Positions 1 to 9,428 of a DNA stretch of 32,500 nt are shown here, piece by piece. Below the pieces are notes generated by a model. That model had not been told where the DNA came from. It was given only the letters and a program-made list of their open reading frames with translations, and ran no database searches. Position numbers and translations under genes: made by a program. Every line of letters begins with the position of its first letter. Positions within the stretch are counted from its first letter, which is position 1. Source of the DNA: Bigelowiella natans CCMP2755 (taxonomy: Eukaryota; Cercozoa; Chlorarachniophyceae). Location of the stretch: contig ADNK01000166.1 of NCBI GenBank assembly GCA_000320545.1, positions 1-32,500 of the forward strand. The letters are read 5' to 3'.

Positions 1-44
1 AGTATTAGTCCGGTTATATAATGAAGTATTATTTATGTATATTA

Positions 45-75
<31 letters not shown>

Positions 76-171
76 AAATATATATTATTCTGACGGCGAT
101 TGCTAGGATATCTTCCATCTCCCCCCCCTCCCTCCCCCTCCCCCACCTAAAACGTGCTTCTCCACGAACAG
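1..171 (+). other. Intron of the BTAF1 gene (left end cut by window)
   Basis: No coding exon is visible before the acceptor at 170-171. The stretch holds an (AC)n tract at 45-71 and a C-rich pyrimidine stretch (about 120-147) leading to the acceptor. The upstream part of the gene, including helicase motif I, lies outside the window. Confidence 0.7.
45..71. repeat. (AC)n microsatellite, BTAF1 intron
   Basis: Uninterrupted AC dinucleotides in the intron before the first visible exon. Confidence 0.95.
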
Positions 172-356
172 GCACCCGCTCCGAAAAGGACTCGGCCATA
201 CAGCGTGCACAGCAAAGACAGAGGGGTACTGCCTTGAATCTCCCACCGCCAACATAAACAGCAAAACTACTCGTCAAGCACATGAAGAAGCCAAACTTAT
301 TTCAACATGAAGAATGGAAATTTTGCTGCATCGCGCAAGCACACACGCACACACAC

Positions 357-393
<37 letters not shown>

Positions 394-923
394 ACGCACA
401 ACGCACACGCACACAACACGCCCCTATGACTGTATCCCCATCCGGAAGAGAAATGGGCGCTCGCCAACCGCTTTGCGTTGCGTAGAGTTTGGTTCATAAT
501 TTCTCGTCACTCTTCATCGCTTCTTCATTCGCACACTGCAGCTGGGAAATGCTCCGCCTTGATCGTCTCGTACGGTACGCTGGCACGGGAAACTGGGCGC
601 TTCCTTCGCTTCAACTTCGTTTACATCGTTTTGAATGAAGGTTGGTGGTGGGGGGGGGGGGAGCTGCTTACATGAGTGACAACGACGACGATAACAACGA
701 GAAGGAAGGAGGAGCTATATGCTTGATTATATAATTCGATTGCAATTGATGCCATTGGTGATGGCCTTGCAGGACACGTAATCAAAAACCCGAAGTCGTC
801 AATATCAAAGCAACTAAAGACCCTTCGCTCTAAGCACAGACTTATCCTGTGAGTGGCGAGTAGTACGATATTGAGAGACGGGGAGGAGGGGGAGACTTTG
901 TCATTCTGAAAAAGACAAAGAGC

Positions 924-958
<35 letters not shown>

Positions 959-3147
959 AGCAGCAGTTGTTGTCGCTGCGGTAAACGAGTTCTTCAATTT
1001 CGATAAACATTGAGGATTCTCTTGCTTCCCGATCCGCATATTGCCCTTGTGAAACCTTTGTAAAGTGTCGTTCCGCTAAGGAAGGCGCTTGCGTCACGAG
1101 CATTCCTCCAATGAATCATCGCTATGATATAACGATGCACGCCCCTCTTCTTACCACACCGTTCAGCTCTGGAACGCCCATCCAAAACCGCGTGCTCGAC
1201 CTGTGGTCCTTGTTTGATTTCCTTATGCCGGGGTGAGTGAAGCGCCGCACCGAAAGATGATTGCAGTGGTGGTGGTGGTGAGAGCTGCTGAATAGATTCG
1301 AGGAGACAATGGCCATGCTCCTTCCCACACGATGAAGAGGCGGCGGCGCGATTTGCGCACAATGTACGGATTTCCTGCTTGCTGACTCGTTTCTTCTCCT
1401 TTCTTCTTTCCTCCTCCTCCTCCTCCTCCTTGGCGTGTTATCATTAAAGATACCTGGGCACCCAGAAGAGTTTTAACGCTCGATTTAGCAGGTAGCATGT
1501 AGTGGCAGGGGGGGGGGGGGTAACACGTGCTCTATTCCTGCATGACTCTGCACGTGCTCGGAGAGATCTTACTTTTGGAGACTCCTCCTTCATCATCATC
1601 ATCATCATCATCATTATCATCGTTATCATCTTTCCCTTTCACACAATGGGCCGGCTGCTGCCAGTTCCTCGATGCTTCTCCTCTTATTCAGATTCTTTTT
1701 TTCACACACACACACACACACACACACAGGCCAGTCCAGATGGCGGCGAAGATCGAAAGGAAAAGAAGGTAGTAGTAGTAATAGTAATCGTAGTCATAAG
1801 AGTAGCAATTTCAATCCAACACAAAAATCCAACAGCCGTGCTTCCAGCAGCAAAATAGGCTCGGCATCCTACCGAACAAACTAGCCGCACGCACTGATGC
1901 ATGCACGCATGCGCGCGGCGATGCGCTTCTCGCCGATCGGATATCTGCCCATATTTCTTGCCTCTTTTTCAACAGGGGAAAAGGAAAACTCAGCAAGCAA
2001 GAGCAGGAGACGATTAAGAAAGGTGCGTGTTATGTTCGTGTAGGCTATCATCGGCCTGCATTGCAGAGAGAAAAATACAAACATATAGACACATACCCAA
2101 CGCCTTCTCATACATAATGCACAACATATCCTGTCGCCGTGACTTCTGGCCATGGTTTGTCGACGGTACCGACGAATCCCCGCCCCCCTTGTTTAGGCTC
2201 GGAAGCGTTGATCGCGCTCAAGAGGCAGGTGGGGGGCTGGCTGGCTTGCTTGCTGCGCGGTGTTATTGGCGATGATGTTGATGCCGAGTTGGTGTGCAGT
2301 CGGAAGTTTACCCATAGTGTGTGTGTTACTACCGTTCTCCTTTCTCCTGGTGAAACCCCCCCTCCCACTTTCCCCTCTCTCTCTCTCTCCACCCTTTTTT
2401 CATGGAACCTCTGCCTTCTCCAGGTGTTGCCGTTCGTGTTGCGGCGAGTCAAAGAAGATGTCTTAAAGGTAAATCTTCTCACCAATTGTTTTTGACTGGA
2501 CCACTTACACACACAAGACGTATCAATCAATTGGTAGCGCGACGGTTTTCCTTCTCCTTCCTCCACGTTTTCTCATAGCATTGTTTCTCGATGGATTAGC
2601 TCGTGGTTCTTAACCCCCCCTTTCTCCCCCCCCCCCCCCTCTTCCCCTCTTCCTCTGTCCGTGCTCCCCTCGTAGGAGCTGCCTCCCAAGATCATACAGG
2701 ACATCTACGTCGACCCTTCTCAGCTCCAGGTACGCACGAGATGGTGATGATAATGATGACAATTCGCTGCTGCCGCCCTACGTGCGCGCGCGCAGATGGC
2801 CATTACACCAAAAATAGCTTGTCCATATATGCATTCCGAATCAATGCCTCGGCCCGCATCGCTTTGTTTGCTTCAACGAGAGAACTGAACCTCATCTCGT
2901 ATTCCATATCGGCGTTGGCCACTGCCGTATCTGTTGTCGGTATTGGCGGTGACGCTTCCTCGAAGATGGATCTGATTGAGAAGCGCAAGGTTGTTCTCGT
3001 AGTACTGAATGATTTAAATGGCGAGCATGTCTCTTGAGTCAGTCACACCACCATCACGACGTGTGTCATTGAATAATGATATCTATCAATGCTAGGCGGA
3101 ATGGGAAGAGGCCAAAGCGGCGGACGGCGATAGCGCGCAGGCAGATC

Positions 3148-3191
<44 letters not shown>

Positions 3192-4109
3192 CATAGTTGG
3201 ATATAAAGTAACACACGCGCGCGCTTCCGTCTCTCCCTCTCTGCGTTTTTTGATTGTAGGATTTACAGAAGAAGCCGCCACATGTGTTCCAATCCTTGCA
3301 ATATCTACGGTCTACTTCAGGCGGAGGGAGGGAGGGAGGGAGGGAGGGAGGGTAGGGAATCCTTTTTCTATGAACATGAGGGGTCGCAGGATGGTATTTC
3401 AAACTACAGGGGAGATTCGATATGAGAGAGAGAGTGTGTGTGTGTGTGTTTGTGTGTTTGTGTGCGGAACATTCCAGGACGCTTACAAAAGAGACACGCA
3501 CATCATCGCAGCACAGCATCTATCTACACAAGCGACGTTCCCCTTCCAACAAATGCACTTCCACTGGTTAGGCGCTTATGCACGGACCCGTCGCTTGTGC
3601 TCGGCCCTCAAGAAGAAGCAGCAGCAGGTCGTTCATACTCGTTAGTTTCGGGATCGTGCAGATGATGACGAGATGCGCGTTCCGCTCCGTTTGATTGGTT
3701 TTCTACGAACGCTGCTGAGGATGATTCTCCTTGCCACCCTGCTCTGTTAGATGCGAAGGACAGCATTGCTCATGCTCCAAAGCTTGCTGCTTTAAGGTCG
3801 CCAGGATGATAATCCCACTTGTCGCTTTAACCGCCGTGCTATCAGCTTCTACTTCTCCTCGTTCTTCTTCCTTTTTCTTCCTGATACTACTGCGACCTCA
3901 GATACTACTACTTAATGATAACTCACCACTTCGCTCTGTTTTCAGGCAGCTTTTGGTTAATTTCTGTGGAATGACGGAATCTAGCACCCAAGGTCGTCAC
4001 TCTTCCGCGAAATCAAATTTCTGATAGAAGCAATCATTTGCATCGCACGAAGAAAATCCTTCTAATTTAATTTGCAGCATGGAGGGTGTTTGTAAATTTC
4101 TTACTGAGC

Positions 4110-4142
<33 letters not shown>

Positions 4143-4882
4143 ACGCGCTTATGTGCAGAAACTGACAAATCCACAAGTATGAAAAGGAGCGGTAGTATTT
4201 CCAAGTGGGGGCAGCACAGCGGCGGGTGAGTGAAGAAGATAGAAGAATGGGGGGGGGGGGGGTAGAAGGGGATGCGTAATGATGTTGTTGGTGTCAGTTT
4301 TGTTGTTGAATTCAATTGTGGTTTTGTGGAAGAGCTGGCCTAAATCGAATTGCGCTGAGATGATAATAATCGATGACGTTATCCCGCAGCAGCAGAAGAA
4401 GCAAGCTCATTACTAGGGAGAGAGAGAACGATACACAGGCCACTGATCTTCGCACAGTTGAAAGAAACTCTCGATTTGATACAAGATAAGGTAATCATGC
4501 GTGATACATCGTCGTAACCCCCCTCATCCTCATTTGCTACCACTCAAAGGTGTTGAAACGGTACTTTCCAGAGGCCAGCTTTGTCCGAATCGATGGTTCC
4601 GTTGACCCCAGGGAGCGAGTAATTCGTGCAGCGCCATAGCAACCTGCTTTTACGACTGCTGCGGCGATGATGGCGAACCTAGTTGTCTGCTAGATGAAGG
4701 GCTATCATCCATGCCCTACGCACTCTAATATATACAGATGTGTAACACAACGTCTATTATTAAAGGTCAAGGTGGCGGAGCGCTTCAATCAGGATCCCTC
4801 TGTTGATCTGGTGTTGCTGACGACGTCTGTTGGGGGTCTTGGGCTGAATTTGCAAGGTTGTCATCATTACCACACGTAGATA

Positions 4883-4921
<39 letters not shown>

Positions 4922-5583
4922 GGAGTGCGCTGCTGCTGCTGCAACGATGGAACGTCGTCGGTGTCCATGGAAACTCCTTGTTCGTAGAATCATCCCAGGC
5001 TGAGGGGCCTTATTCTCCCTCCTCCTCATCCTCCCCCTCCTTGTTGTTCTTCTGCCCCCCCTTTATATAACCTTCTCAGGTGCTGACACAGTGATATTCA
5101 TTGAGCATGACTGGAATCCGACCAACGACCTGCAGGTAGTAGTAGTAGTAGTGGGTGGTAGTAGTAGTAGTAGTTGCATGTAGCATAAAGCAGGAGCGGC
5201 GAAGAAACAAACGTGAGGGACATTGATATTTTCACCACTGAAAGGCGATGATAATTAACAACAAGACGCAGAGATGTAGAATCTCTGTGGGGAGGAAGAA
5301 CCTGATTGTTTTCGCCCCACAGCTCATCCTCGCATGCACGATGTTGGGGTGTACTGTATCTTGAATCCCCGGCTCAGTATGTCTCCTGACTGCGGCGCAA
5401 AACTGATGTTGAGTTGTGCTTCTTTTGTGTGCCATATAACTACCGCGGAGGCTATGGATCGTGCTCATCGGATCGGGCAGAAAAAGGTAGATTAATGCTC
5501 CATCCTTGATTCATAAGGAGTGGTTCATAAGGCAGGGGGGAGGGGGGGGGGGATATTTTGGTAGTCGTGTGGAGATGAGAGGG

Positions 5584-5629
<46 letters not shown>

Positions 5630-5881
5630 ATGCCCATTTTGAGGACGCTGGCGGTGGTAATGTGCTCGTTGTTAGGTCGTCAACGTGTATAGGCTTTTGG
5701 TGCGAAATACCCTCGAAATGGACATCATGAGCTTGCAAAGGTGTGTGCAATGGCGAAGGCTTCGAATTATATGTTTATTGTGTTCTTCCGCGGATTCTTT
5801 GGGCAGTCCTGCGGCATCGTTGTTTCCGTGTCAACTCGTCTAGCGACAATGCCAAATAAAGTGTTTCATCGGAACAATCTT

Positions 5882-5919
<38 letters not shown>

Positions 5920-6550
5920 TATTTTCTGCGCGAAGTCCTCCGTCCAATAACTCGACGCATCTGCCGCAGCACAGTACTCAAGCGTGCTGCAACGAGGAGA
6001 CGAATTGTTGCAGGCGGTGTGATTGTACAATGATGTCGTCGTATCAGGTTCAAGACCTACGTCGCCAAGTCTGTGATATCGGCTAACAAGGGGGAGCTCG
6101 CAAAAGCTCAAACGGGAGAGGTAGTAGATGCCACTGCTACCCGACTACTACATCGATCACGCACCCATCTCAGGCGAACAAATAGCATGCATCGACTACT
6201 GAGAGCAGAGCCCAGCATGGCAGCTGGAACTGTAGTTGTCCGTGTGTTCAGTGGGGATCTGTCTACTAGTTTGATGGTGTTGCAGAGAAGCATTATTTTA
6301 CACGGACTCTCACCCTTAGGTGCTCGATTTGTTTCAAACCGCGGCCGACGGAGTTGAGAAGGACCATGCTAAGCAAGAGCGGAGCAAGAAAAAGGACAGC
6401 TCATCGTCATCAAAGGCGTCTTCTGGGCTTGGGAGCATGACGAACATGCTGAATAACCTGGACGAGCTTTGGGATGAAAGTCAATACGAAGACCAGTTCG
6501 ATCTGACAGCATTCTTGAAGCTCGGAGAACAAAAGAGAGGCGCTCGGTGA
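172..6550 (+). CDS. BTAF1: Mot1/BTAF1 (TBP-associated Snf2-family ATPase), C-terminal half, partial
   Basis: Mot1/BTAF1 uses ATP to strip TATA-binding protein from DNA in the nucleus. Phase-consistent exons: 172-225, 542-640, 773-848, 1167-1232, 1450-1491, 1730-1768, 1976-2022, 2197-2228, 2424-2468, 2676-2729, 2966-2989 (tentative), 3096-3140 (tentative, no GT donor), 3260-3309, 3572-3627, 3751-3796, 3946-3992, 4417-4490, 4550-4618, 4766-4856, 5080-5135, 5451-5486, 5676-5740, 6048-6120, 6320-6550; about 504 residues. Visible in order: ALIVSYGTLA, motif II as NEGH, SGTPIQNRVLDLWSLFDFLM (motif III region), VLPFVLRRVKEDVL, ELPPKIIQDIYV, HVFQSLQYLR, LIFAQLKETLDLI, VGGLGLNLQGADTVIF and AMDRAHRIGQKK (motifs V and VI), then the family tail LWDESQYEDQFDL. 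This collinear order, with the SP-type VLPF block and the tail, separates BTAF1 from other Snf2 proteins. Motif I is off the left edge. Odd points: exons average about 56 nt, and motif II has Asn for the usual Asp. Confidence 0.95.
340..390. repeat. (CA)n microsatellite with CG interruptions, BTAF1 intron
   Basis: CA dinucleotides broken by a few GC steps, in the intron between exons 172-225 and 542-640. Confidence 0.95.
650..661. repeat. Poly-G run of 12 just inside an intron
   Basis: The intron after the exon ending at 640 opens GTTGGTGGTG and runs straight into G12. Similar G runs sit at 1508-1520 (13 G) and 4249-4262 (14 G) in other introns of this gene. Confidence 0.9.
925..958. repeat. 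(AGT)n microsatellite, BTAF1 intron
   Basis: About eleven AGT triplets in the intron between exons 773-848 and 1167-1232. Confidence 0.95.
1409..1431. repeat. (CCT)n microsatellite near an acceptor
   Basis: A CCT array that also serves as a pyrimidine tract upstream of the acceptor at 1448-1449. Confidence 0.9.
1590..1632. repeat. (ATC)n microsatellite, BTAF1 intron
   Basis: A CAT/ATC array, imperfect at its 3' end, between exons 1450-1491 and 1730-1768. Confidence 0.9.
1703..1728. repeat. (CA)13 abutting a 3' splice site
   Basis: The CA array ends directly in the acceptor AG at 1728-1729, so the repeat itself supplies the base before AG. Confidence 0.9.
3150..3187. repeat. (CA)n microsatellite, BTAF1 intron
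   Basis: About 19 CA units just downstream of the tentative exon 3096-3140. Confidence 0.95.
3324..3352. repeat. (GGGA)n tetranucleotide repeat
   Basis: Seven GGGA units, 15 bases into the intron after exon 3260-3309. A mixed GA/TG tract follows at 3424-3461. Confidence 0.95.
4111..4141. repeat. (GT)n microsatellite, BTAF1 intron
   Basis: A GT array in the 424-base intron 3993-4416, the longest intron of this gene in the window. Confidence 0.95.
4885..4914. repeat. (GT)n microsatellite, BTAF1 intron
   Basis: An array of 15 GT units, 29 bases after the donor that follows exon 4766-4856. Confidence 0.95.
5136..5174. repeat. (GTA)n array starting exactly at a 5' splice site
   Basis: The exon ends at 5135 and the intron begins GTAGTAGTAGTAG, with one GGG interruption, so the donor GT is the first unit of the microsatellite. 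The intron after 1768 starts the same way. Confidence 0.9.
5590..5628. repeat. (GA)n microsatellite, BTAF1 intron
   Basis: A pure GA array of about 19 units. Confidence 0.95.
5886..5915. repeat. (TA)n microsatellite, BTAF1 intron
   Basis: A TA array in the intron before exon 6048-6120. Confidence 0.95.
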
Positions 6551-7225
6551 AAAATGAGCACGAATTGTAGAATTCATTACACTTTGTCTAGTAATTCGCA
6601 CGTTAACAGGAGGGTGAACGAGCACAGAAGCTGTGAGAGAAGTATCACATGCATGTAAGTCACATGGCTATGATGACCTTGAGCGTACATACACAGCGTA
6701 TCAGGCTAATTTACAGGGACATATGTCCCTATAAATTGTATGACATGTCAATATGCACAAAAAGTTGAGTGTGCTGCTTTTGATTGCGGTGATCTGTATC
6801 CCATGTTAGCTGTTGAAATATCAAACTGTATACCTGCAGTTTTTAAGATTTCACGTAGCGATCACCCACCACCTACTATGCATGAGCTTCGCTGTGTGTA
6901 CTTATTCTGTGCATGTGACCACTGCATTAAAAAAGCAGCTAGTTGTTGAATATTATATTATATCGCATGGACTTCGCAGTCATTATGTGGTACATCACAT
7001 ATGAAGGTTGTTGTATTGCGCTATCATCACCGCCACCACATTGACCACATGTAGTCGCAACGGCATGTCGTTGTGCACTGTAGCTTCGTTCACGATTAGC
7101 TAAGTTTTATGTGCTTAGCATTTTTATGACAAAATTGGTTACATTACACGTGTTATAGCATATACGTTCATACATTAACGATGAGAGGCACATCACAACG
7201 CACCGTGTCACCAACATTGAAGTGA
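6551..7225. other. Intergenic gap between two convergent stop codons
   Basis: This gap carries the 3' flanks of BTAF1 (+) and the canopy-like gene (-). It is more AT-rich than its surroundings. No credible exon or RNA gene was seen. It contains a 16-base perfect palindrome (6715-6730) and a nearby 10-base one, TGACATGTCA, at 6741-6750. Confidence 0.6.
6715..6730. repeat. 16-base perfect palindrome
   Basis: AGGGACATATGTCCCT equals its own reverse complement. It lies 165 bases after the BTAF1 stop. It could be a symmetric protein site or part of a 3'-end hairpin; nothing in the sequence decides. Confidence 0.6.
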
Positions 7226-8192
7226 TCACAGTTCTTCATGAAGATGAAGGGTGCCATGACGGCGTCCATGTTTTCTCCGGCGCTTTCTTTTCTTACTCGT
7301 CGCTTTGGAATGACGGCAGGAAAGCTCACACAGCTGCTTCTCAGAGGAACTTCTCTCTTCCGAGTTCGACTTGTAACACCAAAGCATCATAATAAATTTC
7401 GTAAAAAATACACTCACGTTTTATAAATCAATAACATAACAATTACCCCCTTGAATTCTCGATAAAAGAATGTCGCGAACTAAATAAAAAGTGAGTATAG
7501 ACAATACTTCGTCAGAAGCATCGCATCGAAAAGGATGAAATTCTTCTCAATTGGAGGGCACATTTGGAGTGCATAAACGCTACGAGCCCACCTCCTTGTG
7601 GTGATTGTCCAGGATTGCATTGCACGCATCGGTCACAGTTTCAGTCTATAAAGCCAACATATTCAGCCAATTCTTCCCCAGGAATAAATATGGAATGTTA
7701 CCACAAATCCCGAAGGCATCCTCGTAAACCTTTCAATGTCGTAGCGACCGCTTGGGTCATCGGTGGTGTTGTTTTGAAGAATGTAATTGTGGTTTTCCTT
7801 ATCGTGAAGGAGAACAGCGTCCTTAAGCAAACTCCGTTCCAAGAAAGCTGTCGAGTGATCAATGGCACAAGCGCCATCGACAAGACTTCTGACTGCTGAC
7901 TCAGTCACTTTCAAAGGTCTCCAACCTTGCAGCTCCGTCTCTAGATGGGCTACTAGCTGCGTGCATACTGTGCACCTGCATACCGATGACAATTAGCATT
8001 CAGAATTAGGAGTTATGCTCTGCACGATGACCTAATGAGCATTGCTGCTCCATGAACGTCGTGCCCTGAAGCGTCGGACGTTTCCGCTGCTACTGCCGTG
8101 TTCAGTAAAAGGGACACCAGCATGGTGGCAAGTGCGCCCGCGCCCTTGAGCTTGAAGGTTGTAGTCTTCAATGTGATGGGACCAGCCATCAT
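7226..8192 (-). CDS. Canopy/saposin-like ER-lumen protein with C-terminal HEEL, five exons
   Basis: Exons on the minus strand: 8192-8032, 7975-7702, 7645-7592, 7479-7447, 7369-7226. Every junction keeps phase with GT-AG ends; 221 residues. Residues 1-36 form a signal peptide (hydrophobic core ATMLVSLLLNTAVAA, likely cut after AVAA). The mature part starts with CTVC (Cys55, Cys58), then Cys in DGACAID, Cys in VTDACNAILDNHHKE, and a CELSC pair. This six-cysteine CxxC...C...C...CxxxC layout is that of the canopy/DUF3456 saposin-like family, ER proteins that assist client folding. An NNTT sequon lies mid-protein. A basic tail (KKRKRRRKHGRR) leads to HEEL, a variant of the HDEL/KDEL retrieval signal. 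The first ATG of two in a row was taken as start. The gene converges on BTAF1. Exon 4 (11 codons) is the least certain; family assignment rests on cysteine spacing and ER signals, not on close identity. Confidence 0.78.
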
Positions 8193-8404
8193 CGCGGTCA
8201 ATACGCTGATAATTTCGTTGATACAAAATAATGGACTTTAACTTTCTCAAATGCTCTCTCATGCTATCTATATGCAATGTTGGGTGGACCGTCGCTCCCC
8301 CTCGTCCCTCCCTGTCGTCGCTCGGCTCTTCAGAATGTCCTCGGACGTCGGAGAAAGACTGTGGAAAATAGAGGCGGTTTTTCTCCTACGACGAGTTGAA
8401 TCGG
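8193..8404. promoter_or_regulatory. 5' flank of the canopy-like gene, possibly bidirectional
   Basis: This gap lies between the canopy-like start (minus strand) and the weak plus-strand candidate at 8405. No TATA-like or other clear element was seen. Confidence 0.3.
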
Positions 8405-8837
8405 ATGGTTTCTGCCGACAAACAAGACAAATTTGTTTCGGCTGCGATGCCGTCCATCTTGGGCAGCGGCCACGCGAAAGGTCTGGATGCCGTGGCAAGG
8501 TTGGTCCTCATCGCAGTCCTTCCAGTTGCGTTGCTAGCAAAGACATGCAAGGTGGCTAATGGGTAGTGCTCACAAGAAGGGGCTGTCTTCAGAGTGTGAG
8601 GTGCCAAGTGTTCATGGACTGTTTTGTTTTCACGTTCCAAGAGCTAGCGTTGTTTGAACCAACGTGCGCTTGCCAAACGTGTTGAAATGCAGAGACTGTG
8701 ATGGAGACGGCATCCCAGACCCAACTTGCAAAGATGGCCAAGGTCGTTTTGGCGAAATCCAAAGCTCAAAGAATTGCGAGGATTCCTGGCCAAACGAGAA
8801 ATGCATTGCACGCACACTTGCACACTCCATGCACTGA
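8405..8837 (+). CDS. Weak candidate gene with a DCDGDGIPD calcium-loop motif
   Basis: The first open frame starts at ATG 8405 and reads MVSADKQDKFVSAAM, with a hydrophobic end (LVLIAVLPVALLA) if unspliced (stop 8564-8566). A second frame, 8658-8837, reads KCRDCDGDGIPDPTCKDGQ and continues Cys-rich (NCEDSWPNEKC). A GT donor at 8500 and an AG at 8691-8692 would join them in phase (exons 8405-8499 and 8693-8837), giving about 79 residues. DxDGDGIPD is typical of calcium-binding thrombospondin type 3 or EF-like loops. The alternative is a decayed fragment: long minus-strand frames overlap the same bases and the flanks are repeat-rich. I do not recognise the protein as a whole. Confidence 0.25.
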
Positions 8838-9428
8838 ACAGACGAGAGAAGGAACAAATCAAGTTCATGCGGCTTGTCATCACAGAGCCTGCAGCTGCAC
8901 ACTTGGATAACGATTTCGCTTGACAATCCAAATTTTCCACAGAAACAGAGGACCAGGGATTGAAGGAACACTGCAGCATGCACACTGCACACACTGCACA
9001 CTGTGCACACCGTCAGGTCACAGTGCTGTTCCACAACATGCTGCACATGCATCACATTCTTCATCTCAGCATCCCTAGATCATTTGTACGCAAAACAATG
9101 ATGTCACCAATGCATCGCATGCGCACACACACAGCTCATTTGCAATGAAATGGAAATAGCGCTGAAGGTCAAAGAAGCGATGCATTGTTCGCTCTGGTCA
9201 AAATTTAAAGATCGAAGCTTCAATACTTCAGAAGTATCTAGGCATCGCACAGTGTGAAACGTCCATTGCAGACTGGTTTGTCTCTGTACTCATGCAAGGC
9301 ATGCTGAGTGGAGTGTGGACTAAGGCACAACGCGATTTGAGTGTAGAAAGCAACCTGACTTCCATGCGTGTATCTGCGCTAGCTAGCTAGATGCAACATG
9401 CTCATCACTGCGTCCTCTACTTGTCAGC
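8838..9428. other. Intergenic, CA/TG-rich low-complexity stretch
   Basis: Degenerate words such as TGCACACTGCACAC recur around 8976-9015 and a CTAG-tetramer cluster lies near 9380-9390. No exon was identified. It resembles the 20.7-21.4 kb stretch in style. The 3' end of the sterol dehydrogenase gene must extend into its right edge. Confidence 0.5.

Noticed and set aside
29-497. Several overlapping open frames on both strands around the CA repeats
   Set aside because: They are Thr-His or Val-Cys runs produced by the dinucleotide arrays; the real BTAF1 exon here is 172-225 in another context.
2603-3037. 144-codon plus-strand open frame
   Set aside because: It spans an intron and runs in the wrong frame for the ELPPKIIQDIYV exon. 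Only the tiny MDLIEKRK segment was kept, as tentative.
3043-3645. Long frames on both strands around the CA, GGGA and TG repeats
   Set aside because: They are repeat-driven. The conserved BTAF1 exons 3260-3309 and 3572-3627 are embedded in different frames.
8630-9064. 144-codon Cys-rich minus-strand frame
   Set aside because: No start, splice or domain support; Cys and Val come from TGCACA-type repeats. It overlaps the DCDGDGIPD frame.
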